Source: Hydnum rufescens UP504
Lineage: Eukaryota; Basidiomycota; Agaricomycetes; Cantharellales; Hydnaceae
Direction of reading: 5' to 3'
NCBI GenBank assembly: GCA_014904985.1
Contig: MU129240.1
Coordinates: 1-25,804 of the forward strand
DNA length: 25,804 nucleotides
In this document: positions 7,124 to 18,188 of the stretch, one piece after another
Position numbering within the stretch: position 1 is the first letter of the stretch
Layout of the letters: each line of letters starts with the position of its first letter
Made by a program: the position numbers and the translations under genes
The notes under the pieces: model-generated
What the model was told of the DNA's origin: nothing
What the model saw: only the letters and a program-made list of their open reading frames with translations
Database searches by the model: none

Positions 7124-7132
7124 TATTTATAG
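7124..7132 (+). promoter_or_regulatory. Putative LTR TATA box
   Basis: TATTTATAG lies in the last quarter of the LTR, followed about 35 bp later by two spaced copies of a 22-bp repeat (7167-7188, 7226-7247). The position fits the U3/R boundary of an LTR promoter. Confidence 0.5.
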
Positions 7133-7724
7133 CCCTTCGCAGTTGGGGGATCACTAGTTTCGATCTCTCAGGATTCCCACTGCGATAGGTGCGAGACTTG
7201 TGTGTCCCTTGTTGTGTGGTGTATACTCAGGATTCCCACTGCGATAGCGTGTGGTTAATTAATCTCTTTCCTCTTTCTGTTTGTGGCTTCGACGGCAGTG
7301 TCGCCCTGACAATTAACATCATTAACATCCTCATCCGCCTCATAATTCCACCATCCTTCATAGCACTTGTTGGGATTATGTGATCGGCCACTCCGATGCG
7401 GTGTAAGCAGGATGGTTAAAAACCAATCCAACTACTGTCCACGTCATTGAGGATAGGACAAATGAAGGGAGCCATGGGGACAATTCAAATATTCAGGTCC
7501 GGGAAAATGAAGGTCTTTTAGATAAATAGAAAATCCAATGACCAGTGATTGCTTCAAAGGAATAATCAGTGTCACAAAATAAAAATGCAAGACCACACCC
7601 TGAAGTCGTCCTCTGACTATTTCAGTCTAAATGCGGCTGTACAAAGTCTTGACAAGTGGAAATTTCCTCCCAGACAGCGCAATTATTCCAGTGCCCACGA
7701 CTGTGAATAGGTGGGAAAAACCAA

Positions 7725-7727
<3 letters not shown>

Positions 7728-7768
<41 letters not shown>

Positions 7769-7778
7769 TTTTTTTTTT
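7728..7778 (-). repeat. Poly(A) tract on the minus strand
   Basis: A run of 39 T, one A and 11 T on the plus strand. Read on the minus strand it would be the poly(A) tail of a retroposed transcript whose body lies at higher coordinates (7779 to about 8090). No target duplication was recognised. Plain slippage is the alternative. Confidence 0.6.
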
Positions 7779-8099
7779 CACCCCCTCTTCCTTATAATAC
7801 ATTCCAGACCACAATTCAAAATTCCGGAAGAAAAGCGGAGGATAAGGAATCATTAATGAAAAAGAAATTGAAGTCAAAAGCTTCAAAACTGGTGGGAGAT
7901 AATTCAAGAATCAAGTTGAATAAAGTAGACAAAATAAAACACTTTACAATAGGCATTCCTCCCTTTGAGACTGGATATGATTCACTTAGAATGGTGGAAT
8001 AGGTCGCCCTGAGTGGCCCTTTGCATCGGAATTAAGAGGGCCGGAACCAATTTGTCATTTGTGTTGGTCATGAGGAAGGGGTTGTCTTGTGAAAAATGG

Positions 8100-8240
8100 A
8101 GTTCGCGTCCGTTTGTTTTGCCCTTGGTACCGTTCAATGCGCATTTTTAACAGCTTTCAGGGAGTGGTACTCGCGAACGAATCCAATAAGAATTGGCTTT
8201 GAAAATCAAGAAATACTCCTTCAGACAACCCGGTCAGCCA
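8100..8240. repeat. Diverged repeat, second copy
   Basis: Partner of 5105-5240 in the same orientation, with shared GGTACCGTTC and AATACTCCTT blocks at the same spacing. It ends about 12 bp before the left terminal repeat of copy 2. Confidence 0.45.
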
Positions 8241-8251
8241 CAAATGTGTAT

Positions 8252-8370
8252 CTAGTTAGATACAATGAGCCTTGCATTTAAATAGTCTAACTAGATGTTT
8301 TTAGGCGGGGGCCCCTGGGGCCTCCGGGGGTGATTTCGGACCCTCAGACAAGGGGCCCCAGGGGCCCTGG
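8252..8370. repeat. Left terminal inverted repeat and GC cluster of copy 2
   Basis: This is the only complete left end in the window. ATCTAGTTAGA, 24 bases and TCTAACTAGAT form an inner hairpin, followed by TGTTTTTA and the GC cluster. Its reverse complement matches the right end of copy 1 at about 4984-5032. Confidence 0.8.
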
Positions 8371-10694
8371 CTCTGAACTTGGAAAATGATCAGGGAAAAG
8401 TCATGGTCTTTTATGGTCTGACTTAGAGCATCTCAGACTTGCAGGACAGCAGGCCATACAGGCATATTGGGGATTTCATTTATAATTATTTATTTATTAT
8501 CACTATTATACATATACCACCCAGGGTTTCATTCTGTGGTCCCATCATTAACATGTATTCAAGAATTCAAACACCCGCTTGGGCAGGTGTGGTACTGTCC
8601 ATACAAATCAAAAGAAAAAAAGCACTACTTAGCACCACACACCCACTAGGGCAGGTGGTGTGGTACTGTCCATAGAAATTAAATTTTTTTTAAAAGAAAC
8701 ACTATCTAGTAGCACCACACACCCACTAGGGCGGGTGTGTGGTACCTTCCCTTCCTTCATCAGGAGTTCGGCCGGTTTTTGAAGGGGGCAGGGACGTCGC
8801 GGGCAGTATTTGATAACCTAGAATAAATTTAAAAAAAATTAGGTCCTTGGGAGGGGGTTCGCCTGGCTCATTGTTAGCTATTTGGCTGGGCGATTCACCA
8901 TTGTGCGGGTCGTTTGGGGGTCGCGGCTGTCTGTTGTCATCGTTTCGGGAGCTTCAAATTCGATCCTAGAATGGAATGATAACATACATTAGTAAAAAAT
9001 TCGAAGTGACGCCAAAGGGGCAGCTTGCACTGCTCCTTTTGCGTCACTGTAGATGTAGAGAAGTTTTTTAAAAAAATACCTTGCAGTACCACACACCCGC
9101 ATTGGTGGGTGTGCGATACTCGTTTTTGCCCGGGGTCGCGTACCTTCGACTGCTGGTTTTCCATACAGTTCTCAGGTGGGTTGGGGGGTTTTCAGGCGCG
9201 TATTCGTTTGGGGGGAAGAAGGGGGTGCATTACATTACATACCTTGTATAGAACCACACACCGCTACTGTGGGTGTGTGGTTTGTCTCTTTGTTTGGCGC
9301 GTCGTCGTTCACGGGATGTTGTCGTTCTGGGGGGCTTCTTTGCGGGTCTTCACTTGTGGCGATACTTAGAATAAAAATTATTGTTAAAAAATTAAAAGCG
9401 ACCGCAAAAGAGCAGCTTTTCGCTGCCTTTTTTGTGCCTCGGTAGTGCATTACATACCGTAGATTAGTATACACACCCGTACTGGGGTGTTGTGTCTTCT
9501 TCTTCATTCTGGGTCATCGTGATCGCAGGGTGTTGTGTTCTGGGGGGTCTTGCTTCTCGCGGCCTTTATTTGTGGCGATACCTTAAAATAAAAAAGTTAT
9601 TGGTTAAAAAATAAAAGTGACCAAAATAGCAGCCGATAAGCTGCTCTTTTTGCGTCGTCGGGGGTATTCATTACATACCTTGAATAGAACCACACACCCG
9701 CTACTTGTGGGCATGTGGTTCGTCTCTTCGTGTGGTGCGTGTCGTTCGGGGGTGTTGTCGTTCTGGGGGGGGTTGCCTCGTGGGTCGATGATTACCTAGA
9801 ATGAAATTTATATTAGTTAAAAAATGAAAAACGACGCAAAAAGAGCAGCTTTCACTGCCTCTTTTGCGCCTGTGGGTGCAATACATGCCTCGTATTGAAC
9901 CACACACCCACAGTAGCGGTGTGTGGTTCGGTTCTTCGTGTGGGGGCGTCGCCGTTCGCAGGTCTCCTTTGCGGGCGTGTTATGTTGTAGGGAACTTGCT
10001 TTTGTGGTCTTCATTTCTGCAATACCTAGAATGAAGATATTAGTTAAAAAAAATTTAAAGCGATTGCAAAAAGAGCAGCTTTTGCTGCTCTTTTTGCGGT
10101 TGGTTACACGAAAATTACTACCTCCTACATAGAACCAGACACCCGCCGGGGTCGGGGTCTGGTTCGCATCGGTTTGTTCTTCCGGTTTGGGTGGTGTGTT
10201 CGTCAGGTCTTCATTTGGCATGGCTTCAATTGCGGCTCCGTGTGGACATTGGTTCATATCGTGACCTAGAATATTAAAACATACGTAGTGAGAAACTCGA
10301 AGCAGTGCAAAAGAGCAGCTTTCGCTGCTCTTATTTGCGCTACTGTATTTATTGGGAAAAGCAACTCACCTTAAATAATACCACACACCCGCCACAGTGG
10401 TGTGTGTGTTCGGGGCCACTCATTGGGTGGTCTGTGGTTTATTTTCATTTGTTCTTGCTGTCGGCCTCGTAATTCGTGGGTTCTCGTCTTGGGCCTTGGA
10501 CCATGATCTGAAATAATAAAAGGTACGTTAGTTATTGATTCAAAGCAGCGCAAAAGAAGTAGTTCGCTACTCTTTTTGCCCATTGTACTTACTAGAACGG
10601 AAACTCCACCTTATGACCACACACCCGCAACAGCGGGTGTGTGTCGTGGGTCATGTGGTTGTTGCGTCGCCTTTCGTTGTGGCTGGGTGTGGTT

Positions 10695-11345
10695 GTGTAG
10701 TTGTGAAATTCAACGCCAGCAATTGCGATACCCAGAAGCGCCCAATGCTGGCACTACAAGCACATACACATCAATAGCAAGCATGTAGATATATAATAAT
10801 ACTATATAATAATATTTTCCAAAAAGAAAGAAGAAAATGGACAATGATAATGGGTCAGAGCCCAATAAGGCACGATATGGTAATTGCAAGTGGATGGGCC
10901 ACTTCTATGGCATCAGAATTGCCCAAAATTTAAATATATGTTTGGTATATATGTGCCGTACGTAGAGAATTAGCCCCGTCACCTTGTGGGCATTTTTCAA
11001 TTTTCCACGCCTTCAATTCCCTAAATAGGAATTGAAGGCGTGGAAAATTGAAAAAGCCACAACATGCGACGGGCTAATTCTCTACGTACGGCACATATTA
11101 TACCAAAACATATATATTAAATTTTGGGGCAATTCTGATGCATAGAAGTGGCCCAATCACTTGCAATTAGCCATATCGTGCCTTATTGGGCTCTGACCCA
11201 TTATCATTGTCATTTTCTCTTTTTTTGGACAAATATCTATTATATGTATTTATTATATATCTACATGCTTGCTATTGATGTGTACTGTGCTTGTAGTGCC
11301 AGCATCTTGGCGCTTCTTGGGTATCGGCAATTGCTGGCATTGAAT
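10695..11345. repeat. Central palindrome of copy 2
   Basis: Same palindrome as 2415-3064, centred near 11023, but each arm carries different single-base losses, so pairing is less perfect than in copy 1. Confidence 0.8.
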
Positions 11346-11404
11346 CTGCATCTCTCTTCCATCTCCGCAACCACAACAGGCAACCGCCTGGAAAGCAACC
11401 ACGC

Positions 11405-11543
11405 GACCACACACCCGCCGCTGCGGGTGTGTGGTCATAAGGTGAGTTTTTTTATTAGTAAATACAATGGCGCAAAAAGAGCAGCGAAAGCTGCCTTTTT
11501 GCGCTGCTTCGAATTTTTACTAACGTGCTTTTAATTATTCTAG
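11405..11543 (+). repeat. Cassette R1 of copy 2, intron 11442-11543
   Basis: Donor GTGAGT after CATAAG, B hairpin with GAAA loop (one base lost from one arm), branch ACTAACG and acceptor TTCTAG, as in R1 of copy 1. The downstream exon is cut at 11722. Confidence 0.75.
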
Positions 11544-11722
11544 CTGGGCCCTCGTCCAACGCACGACGATAGCCCACGGAACGACCAGAGCCCAACCACC
11601 ACACAACACAGCAATGTGACACGCCAACGCGACACAGCAGCGTGACGCGCCAACGCAACACGACACGCCAACATGCCAAGGACGTGGCATGCGGCCCATT
11701 CCAAACGAGGATGCAACCACAA

Positions 11723-14340
11723 GTTGTGATGTTTTCAGCATCAAGCCAAACTTTATCCCCTTTTTCATAACTGGGTGCAGTTTGTCGATGAGCATCATAG
11801 AAGTGTGCCATGTCAATGTGCTGCTTGGCAAAGAGCAGACTTGGCTTCTTCCGTGGCTTGCTTCATACACTTCACAAAACTCATCAACAGCTTCCAGGCG
11901 GGTTTCCTGAGTAGGCTCTGTGCCCAGGCATGGGTGTTGGCCTGTATCAAGTTCAAAAGGAGAGTGTCAGGTGGCAGAGTGAATGCGATTATTATAGGTG
12001 AACTCTGCTAATGCCATCCAGTCATACCAATCATCCTGCCTCTCATTGACAAAGAGGTGTAGATATTGTTCGATTTCCTGATTGACTCACTCTGTCTGAC
12101 CATCAGTTTGAGGATGGTATGCCATAGACAGGGAAGTGTGAATTCCAAGGAGACAATTGAGTTCCTTCATAAAGGAGGATGCAAACTGGGGTCCCCGATC
12201 ACTGATAATCTCTTCAGGTAAGCCATGATGCTTCCAAACATGGTCACGATAGAGTCGAGCAAGTCCTACAGAGTCAACCTCATCTGTAGTTGGGATTGCA
12301 TGCATTCATTTTGATAGGCGGTCAACCACTACCCAAATTGCATTATATCCCTGACTGAGTGGGAGGCCTGTGATGAAGTCTGTGGTGATGATTTGCCATT
12401 GATGATCTGGAACCTGATTTGGTTGTAGTTTCCCTAGTGGCATGGCGGGGAATGTTTTAGTGCAATTGCATCTGTCACACCCCCGTACATAGTTAGCAAT
12501 ATATCATGTGATTCCTGGCCACCAGTAATTGTGAGTGACTAGCTCAACTGTCTTCCATCAACCAGGGTGCCCAGCCACAGGAGTGTCATGATGAGGCTTG
12601 ACAATGTCATGACACAACTTGGGATTGTGTGGGACATAAACTTTTCCCTGGAGGAGGATAAGCCCATCAGATACAACCCAACCATCCTCCTCAGATCCAT
12701 CCAGATCCTTTATTGCCTTGGCCACTGACTCATCTAAATCCTTTGAGTCACAGATCCTCTGCTGGAAATCAGCCCCAAGACCCTGTATGGGCAAACTTTC
12801 TGTTGCCTTAATCTGGAAGAGCTTGGGTGGAAGGAGGGTCTGATTTTGGTTATCCCCCTCCCCATGATGATGATCAGCTTGGTGAGATAAGGCATCAGGT
12901 TTGGTAGAACTCTTTCCAGGGCGGTGGGTGATGTGGAAATCAAAATGGGATAAGAACAAGGACCAGTGTGCCTGTCACCAATTGAGAGATTGGGCCATCA
13001 TGAAATAGACAAGATTGTGGTGATCAGTCAAGATTTCTACTGGATGTGCAGCTCCTTCAAGGAGGTGTCGAAATTCTTGTAAGCCATGGATGATTGCCAA
13101 TAGCTCTTTGTCATGAATTTCATAATTGCACTCCACATCATTGAGGCTTTTGGAAATAAATCCCACTGGGTGCCACTTGTCATCATCCCTTAGCTGGGAG
13201 AGGACAGCCCCCATAGTGAAATCAGAACTGTCTGCTTCCAGATGGTAGGGCTGATCAGTATCAGGATGCACAAGAATGGGTGTTGAGGTGATGGCTGTCT
13301 TTAGCTGATCAAAGGCCTTCTGCTGATCCTCTGCCCACTTCCATGGTGCATCTTTCTGAGTGAGTTGGGGAAGGGGATGGGCAATATGTGAGAAATTTTC
13401 AATGAAGCATCGGTAAAAGTTAACAAAGCCAAGGAATGATTGAACCTCTTTGACTGTTGTAGGAGATGGCCATTCCTGAACTCCAGCAACCTTAACTGGA
13501 TCCATTCCAACTTGTCCTGGGGATAGGATAAGTCCGAGATACTCCACGGTTGCAGCTCCAAAGGTGCACTTTTCAGCCTTGAGGAACAGATTATTTTCTT
13601 GCAGGATTTGGAGGACCTTCCGGACTACCTCGTAGTGTTGTGCGAGTGTTTCAGTAAAAACCAGAATATCATCCATGTACATGGCTACCACTCCTTCTGC
13701 AACAAGATCTTTGAAGAGGTGATTCATCATGGTTTGAAAGGTGGCAGGGCTATTAGTCAGCCCAAAGAACATGACAAGTGGTTCGAAGAGTCCTCGGTTG
13801 GTGCAGAATGCTGCCTTCCATTTGTCTCCTTTGTGCATCCAAATATTGTTGTAGCCCCATCACACATCCAACTTGGTGAAGAACTTGGCCCAAGTGACTT
13901 GATTTAAGATGTCTGTCACCAGGGGGAGAGGATAAGCATTTTTCACCATGGCAGCATTGAGCTTCTGATAATCCTGGACAAAGCATAGGCCTCCATCCTT
14001 CTTCTTAACAAAGAAGACAGGGGCAGCTATGGGTGACTTGGATGGGCAGATTCATCCAGTCTCTAGGTGCTCCTTCAAGAAGGCATCCATCTCTTGCTGC
14101 TCATTGGGGGATAATCTGTATAATTTCACCCCAGTATGCATGATGTCCTCTTTTAGCTCAATAGCATGGTCCCAGGGACGACATGGGGGAAGGTGGTCAA
14201 AGGATTCCTTAGCAAAGACATCATGGAAGTCATGGTACTGTTTGGGCACCATTTCTTCAAAGGGGCACTTCTTAAAGGTCTTCTTATGCTGCTCAATGGC
14301 AAGTGGGTGGATATAGATTCGGTTGCAGAGATATGCTCTT
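11723..14340 (-). pseudogene. Ty3/gypsy pol (RT, RNase H, integrase), decayed
   Basis: Read on the minus strand from 14340: the RT start (VPKQYHDFHDVF), the catalytic YMDDILVF box (about 13679-13656), the RNase H region (LEADSSDF; TDHHNLVYF), the integrase zinc finger (His pair, CDRC) and the DDE core (TTDFITGLP; DRGPQFAS; HPQTDGQTE), ending in EKGDKVWLDAEN. At least seven in-frame TGA stops (14052, 13860, 12975, 12558, 12504, 12306, 12087) fall where this family normally has arginine, consistent with CGA to TGA. A frameshift lies near 11825-11845. The chromodomain part is absent here and is found at 5938-6464. The element cannot encode an active polyprotein. Confidence 0.9.
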
Positions 14341-14716
14341 CAGGGTGAAGGAAGACTACAAAGATATGATCTTCCCCATGCACATCTTCCCAGTTATCAC
14401 CAGGCGGGCTCTCGCCTGTTTTCTTTGATAGAATACCTGGACTAGGCTTTTCTATTAAAGAGGGAGGCGAGGGCACAGTCTGGTCAAGTGAAGACAATGG
14501 GGATGAGTGGTGGTGTGGCAAATTTCTATCACCCTTGTGACCCCCCTTGGGCCTCAACTGTTGGTGTATGCCCTGGAGATGCCCATCTCTCACATTTGCC
14601 CGGAGGGACTGACTGTGTAATAATGTGGCTCTCAACTTTGAGAAGCTGTGGTATTCATTGTCATTAGATGAGGCAGATTCGACGGATCTGTGAATAGAAG
14701 AGAAAGGATAATCCAA
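14341..14716 (-). pseudogene. Upstream gag-pol linker remnant
   Basis: A minus-strand frame is open here but runs out of frame with the RT. In the RT frame, the residues just upstream (RIYIHPLAIEQHKKTF) resemble the protease-RT linker of fungal gypsy elements. No protease active-site motif or gag zinc knuckle was found. Beyond 14716 the similarity is lost. Confidence 0.45.
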
Positions 14717-14869
14717 CCATTCTAAGCACTGGCTTCAAATGGGAGGGCCATGAATGAAGCTAAGCACTGGCTTCGCTTCGGGCATGGGAGAAATGTGGGG
14801 AGAGGAGAGGATGGGGGAAGGGGAAGTGGTAGTAACTGGCCAAAGGGCTCAGTTACTATCTAAGGATGA
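14717..14869. other. Short non-coding gap with a 15-bp direct repeat
   Basis: CTAAGCACTGGCTTC occurs twice, about 39 bp apart (near 14722 and 14760). Nothing else is recognisable. Confidence 0.5.
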
Positions 14870-15194
14870 AGTGGTGAGTTAGCTAACTGACTGGAAGTGG
14901 GCACTTAGTAGAGTCGTGCTCATACATGACTCTCCCATATCCATCTCTGCCCCGTGCTCTATGGTGATGGATCATGTGTCTTGGTACAGTCGGATCGTCA
15001 CGCGACTTGGTCTCGGGGTAGTGGCACAGCTGCATTAGTTTCATGGGTCTCGTGAGAGTGAAGAGGTCCGGGAAAGAAGATGATTTTATTCCAGCGTGGC
15101 CAGGACTTAGAATCCTCACAGCCACACTATTATGTCAGATACAATATGAGACAGGCTACTATGTACATACATAGTATGGCCCTATATTACAGTG
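14870..15194 (-). repeat. Possible LTR (solo or 3')
   Basis: On the minus strand a CTGGGGGGCAC stretch resembling a polypurine tract is followed by TGTAATATAGG, the palindromic ATGTATGTACAT area and an AATAAA signal, and it follows a stop codon by about 15 bp. This order (stop, polypurine tract, TG) is typical of the 3' LTR of a retrotransposon. The far end and any target duplication were not identified. Confidence 0.4.
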
Positions 15195-15209
15195 CCCCCC
15201 AGTGTGGCA

Positions 15210-15737
15210 TTAGGAGTCTGAAGGGAGAATGCCCATATCCTCAAGATCTAGATCGTCTAGCATGATCTTGTAGTGCTCGAACCATCCATTCCACTGAAAT
15301 TGTTCACCAGCATATGTGCCATGAGCGGTAAGGGAAGTGGGGTTGACTCCCAGGGTAGTTTGAGCAAGCCATTTGAGCATTGTTTGGTGGGGGCCCCCAT
15401 AAGGTATCTGGACATTGAACTTGACCAGGTCCTGATAGGATAGGTGCCTTCTAAGCAGGGCATCCAATTTTTGCATGGCTTCGAGCAGTTCCCTTGCATT
15501 GAAGGCAGGGAGTCGGCCTAGGTACTCGATTCACCTGGCCAGGAATGTCAGGAGCTCCTGAGGAGTGAGCAGATACCTGGACATTAAACTTTGAGACAAC
15601 CCCTGAACCCGTGGGGGACCTTCGGGATGGAATAGTGTAGCCAGGTCGACAGACTTGAAGCTCATGTCTGGGGGTCGCGAGGGGCAGCTTAGGGCGACTA
15701 CTTTTGACCCTTGAAGGCCCTGTTTTAAGGTTTTCAA
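15210..15737 (-). pseudogene. Unknown protein fragment with one in-frame TGA
   Basis: A minus-strand frame runs from about 15737 to a stop at 15210 (about 175 codons) and is broken once by TGA at 15531-15533. The TGA lies between ...LLTFLAR and IEYLGRLPAF. It shows ordinary globular composition (LLRRHLSYQDLVKFNV; DDLDLEDMGILPSDS) and matches no family I know. The 5' end is lost toward the minisatellite and no start codon is clear. Ending next to an LTR-like segment, it could be the last ORF of a retroelement or a gene captured by one. Confidence 0.4.
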
Positions 15738-15794
15738 ACATACCCTTGAAGGGTTTCCTGATAGCAGGCCAGTACCTGCTATGGTATGTCATAT

Positions 15795-16690
15795 CACTTG
15801 CTACTACTCCTAGAGCACTTGCTATCACCTGTAGAACACTTGCTATGACGAATCAAACACCTGCTATGACCTATCAAACACTTGCTATGACCTATACAAC
15901 ACTTGCTATGACCTATACAACACTTGCTATGACCTATACAACACTTGCTATGACCTATACAACACTTGCTATGACCTATACAACACTTGCTATGACCTAT
16001 ACAACACTTGCTATGACCTATACAACACTTGCTATGACCTATACAACACTTGCTATGACCTATACAACACTTGCTATGACCTATACAACACTTGCTACGA
16101 CCCATCAAACACTTGCTATGATCTATACAACACTTGCTACAGCCCATAAAACACTTGCTATGATCTATACAACACTTGCTATGATCCATAAAACACTTGC
16201 TACGATCCATAAAACACTTGCTATGACCCATAAAACACTTGCTATGACCCATAAAACACTTGCTACAATCCATAAAACACTTGCTATGACCCATAAAACA
16301 CTTGCTACAATCCATAAAACACTTGCTACAATCCATAAAACACTTGCTATGACCTATACCACACTTGCTATGAGATAAAACACTTGCTACAATCCATAAA
16401 ACACTTGCTATGATCCATAAACACTTGCTATGATCCATAAAACACTTGCTATGACCTATCAAACACTTGCTATGATGTATCAAACACTTGCTATGACCTA
16501 TCAAACACTTGCTATGATGTATCAAACACTTGCTATGACCTATCAAACACTTGCTATGATGTATCAAACACTTGCTATGACCTATCAAACACTTGCTATG
16601 ACCCACAGACCACTTGCTATGACCTATAGAACACTTGCTGGGACCCATAAAACTGGATAGAATGCCTACTATCGCAAGTGGAACACTTGC
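15795..16690. repeat. 21-bp minisatellite, about 42 units
   Basis: Tandem 21-bp units of the type ACACTTGCTATGACCTATAC. The first third is nearly homogeneous, the middle has CAATCCATAA and GATCCATAA variants, and 16441-16600 alternates two variants as a 42-bp higher-order repeat. The unit is seven codons, so long frames stay open on both strands: Thr-rich TLAMTYT on plus, Cys/His-rich CCIGHSK on minus. Two units with base losses (near 16370 and 16428) shift the plus frame. The repeats fade into LATTPR-coding sequence on both sides in the plus frame. Confidence 0.95.
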
Positions 16691-16898
16691 TACAACTCCT
16701 AGAGTGACTCCTACAACTCCTCAAGTAGTCATTACAAGGGGAACACCTGGGCTTTCCAGAAATATACCAGAGGAGTTCATATTTGACGATGTAAGGGATA
16801 TGTACATAGGCCACAAGGTAAGACCTTTATTCCTCCTCAGGTTCTGGGCCCTCATCCCCTTCACTGTGAGTGGCACCTTGGCGACTACTTTGGCCTGA
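16635..16898 (+). CDS. Short plus-strand frame after the minisatellite, unknown
   Basis: The frame continues the Thr-rich theme (TLATTPRVTPTTPQVV) and then becomes globular-looking (PEEFIFDDVRDMYIGHK), followed at once by GTAAGA, a good donor site. It could be an exon of a plus-strand gene whose repeat domain is the minisatellite. The start and the remaining exons were not found. 16899-17033 holds nothing recognisable. Confidence 0.3.
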   Translation: MLGPIKLDRMPTIASGTLATTPRVTPTTPQVVITRGTPGLSRNIPEEFIFDDVRDMYIGHKVRPLFLLRFWALIPFTVSGTLATTLA

Positions 16899-17470
16899 TT
16901 CTTTACCATCCATAGTCCTATGAGCTCCAATGATTTTTGATCAAGTAGAAATACTCACTATTTTTGGAAATGTAAACAGTAGGAGTGGCTGGGAATCCAC
17001 AAGAATCAGCTAATAATGAAGCATAACTCAGACTTATCCCTTCTTACCAGGTTCCTTTGCCTTCCCCTTCCCCTTCTGGGACTTCTTGAAGGCAGCCAAC
17101 TTGTCTTGAAACTTCTTCACTTCGGAAACTGTCAACACAGCCTTCTTGTCAGTTGATAGGATTAGGGCTGTATCCCCAAAACCCTCCAGCCACAGTGTCT
17201 TAGTCATTTCTTTATGCACCCTGTACTGCATAATTTGGACCCGACTGTTTGGGATGACTTTAACCTCGTCCCCATCCTTCTCTAATAGGCCCACAGTGCA
17301 AGCTTGGAGTATAGCCCACCGTTCTTCATTTGTTAGGGACTCCATTCTGGTGAGTTGGACATTTGCTGGAAAGTTTTTCATGTAGAACATAGGCTTTCCC
17401 CAGCCAGTGTACATTCTCTTCCCAAGGTTTTCAAAGGCTGCCTTGGTGTCTTCTCTTCCAAGCCCCTGGT

Positions 17471-17530
17471 CTGGCAGCAATTTCACACATTCATCAGATT
17501 TTTATTTCCAGCCAATGCAACGATGCTTAC
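17471..17530 (-). other. Intron, 60 nt
   Basis: GTAAGC donor, TCTGATG branch motif, GCCAG acceptor. It joins RAWMNVI to NQGLGRED in frame. Confidence 0.65.
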
Positions 17531-17682
17531 TTATCACATTCATCCAGGCCCTTGACATATAGGTCCTCAGGACTTGCTGAGCACCAGACAGCCCCTGAGC
17601 AGTGTTGATAGAGGTCTTGAGGTGTATCCACGTCTCCAGTGGGTCCTCAGAGAGGCTATTATGCTGCTGGGTATGGACTTGG

Positions 17683-17750
17683 CTACATCAGAGAAGAATA
17701 GGAATAGGGTTAATCCACCAATCCCTGGGCCGGAGTTCCTCGTCGCTTAC
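17683..17750 (-). other. Intron, 68 nt
   Basis: GTAAGC donor, GATTAACCC branch motif, GATGTAG acceptor. It joins IMADL to YQVHTQQH in frame. Confidence 0.65.
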
Positions 17751-18188
17751 TAAAGATCTGCCATGATCTTTCGACGTATGTCATCTGTCCATATATGTTG
17801 TCGAAGGATGTCGCTAGTCTCCAGGCTGCTGGAGAAAATGGTGGCGGCCACAGCGCCATTCAGGTCAATAGCATCCCTACACAGTACAAGTCCAAATATC
17901 TCCATGTCATGGAGGTTGCTTGTGACATGGGCCTGGACAAAGGAATCAATATCAGCACAGAGAACTGGCCCACACAATGAAAGGCACAGACTGTTTCAGA
18001 CAACTCCATACCTTTCTCTCATATCACTTTGGCTCGAGTGTTGGAGTCCAGTTTAGAGGCCATCTGGTCCACTTTGACACGTTCAGCCTGCTCCTTGAGA
18101 CCTATGCGCCATTTCCTGAACTCAAACTCTCCACGATCGCCAACCTCCTTGACTTCTGCCTTGTAGGCAGCCTTTATTGTGCCAATGT

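Larger units (their letters stand above)
6465..7311 (+). repeat. Complete 3' LTR of the gypsy element, 847 bp
   Basis: It begins TGTCAGG and ends CCTGACA, 7-bp inverted termini typical of LTRs. It holds an intact open frame at 6541-6918, a TATTTATAG box at about 7124-7132, and a 22-bp direct repeat (CTCAGGATTCCCACTGCGAT core) at 7167-7188 and 7226-7247 just downstream of the presumed start site. Confidence 0.85.
7312..8251. other. Intervening DNA without a definable gene
   Basis: Between the LTR and copy 2 I see no convincing gene. It contains a poly(T) tract (7728-7778) and the second copy of the diverged repeat (8100-8240). A frame running through the T tract codes for poly-Phe and is not credible. 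A short frame at 8096-8281 covers the diverged repeat. Confidence 0.6.
8252..11722. mobile_element. Hairpin-array element, copy 2 (right part lost)
   Basis: It starts with the terminal repeat (8252-8307), then repeats copy 1 positions 1-3457 in the same order and orientation: GC cluster, three A-only hairpins, all left cassettes, the palindrome, R1 and part of the next exon. It stops at 11722 in the exon after R1, where gypsy pol sequence begins. Base substitutions against copy 1 are very rare, but from about 9250 to 11110 there are dozens of single-base gains and losses, many in homopolymers and hairpin stems. That pattern is more like consensus sequencing error than evolution. Confidence 0.85.

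Noticed and set aside
7631..8002. 123-codon frame with a poly-Phe stretch
   Set aside because: It runs through a homopolymer T tract and shows no protein-like features.
9817..10257. 146-codon minus-strand frame in copy 2
   Set aside because: It exists only because of single-base indels relative to copy 1 and spans hairpins and introns.
15794..16648. 284-codon Cys/His-rich repeat protein as a zinc-binding gene
   Set aside because: A 21-bp tandem repeat leaves several frames open by arithmetic. This frame ends soon after the array and its flanks are not protein-like.
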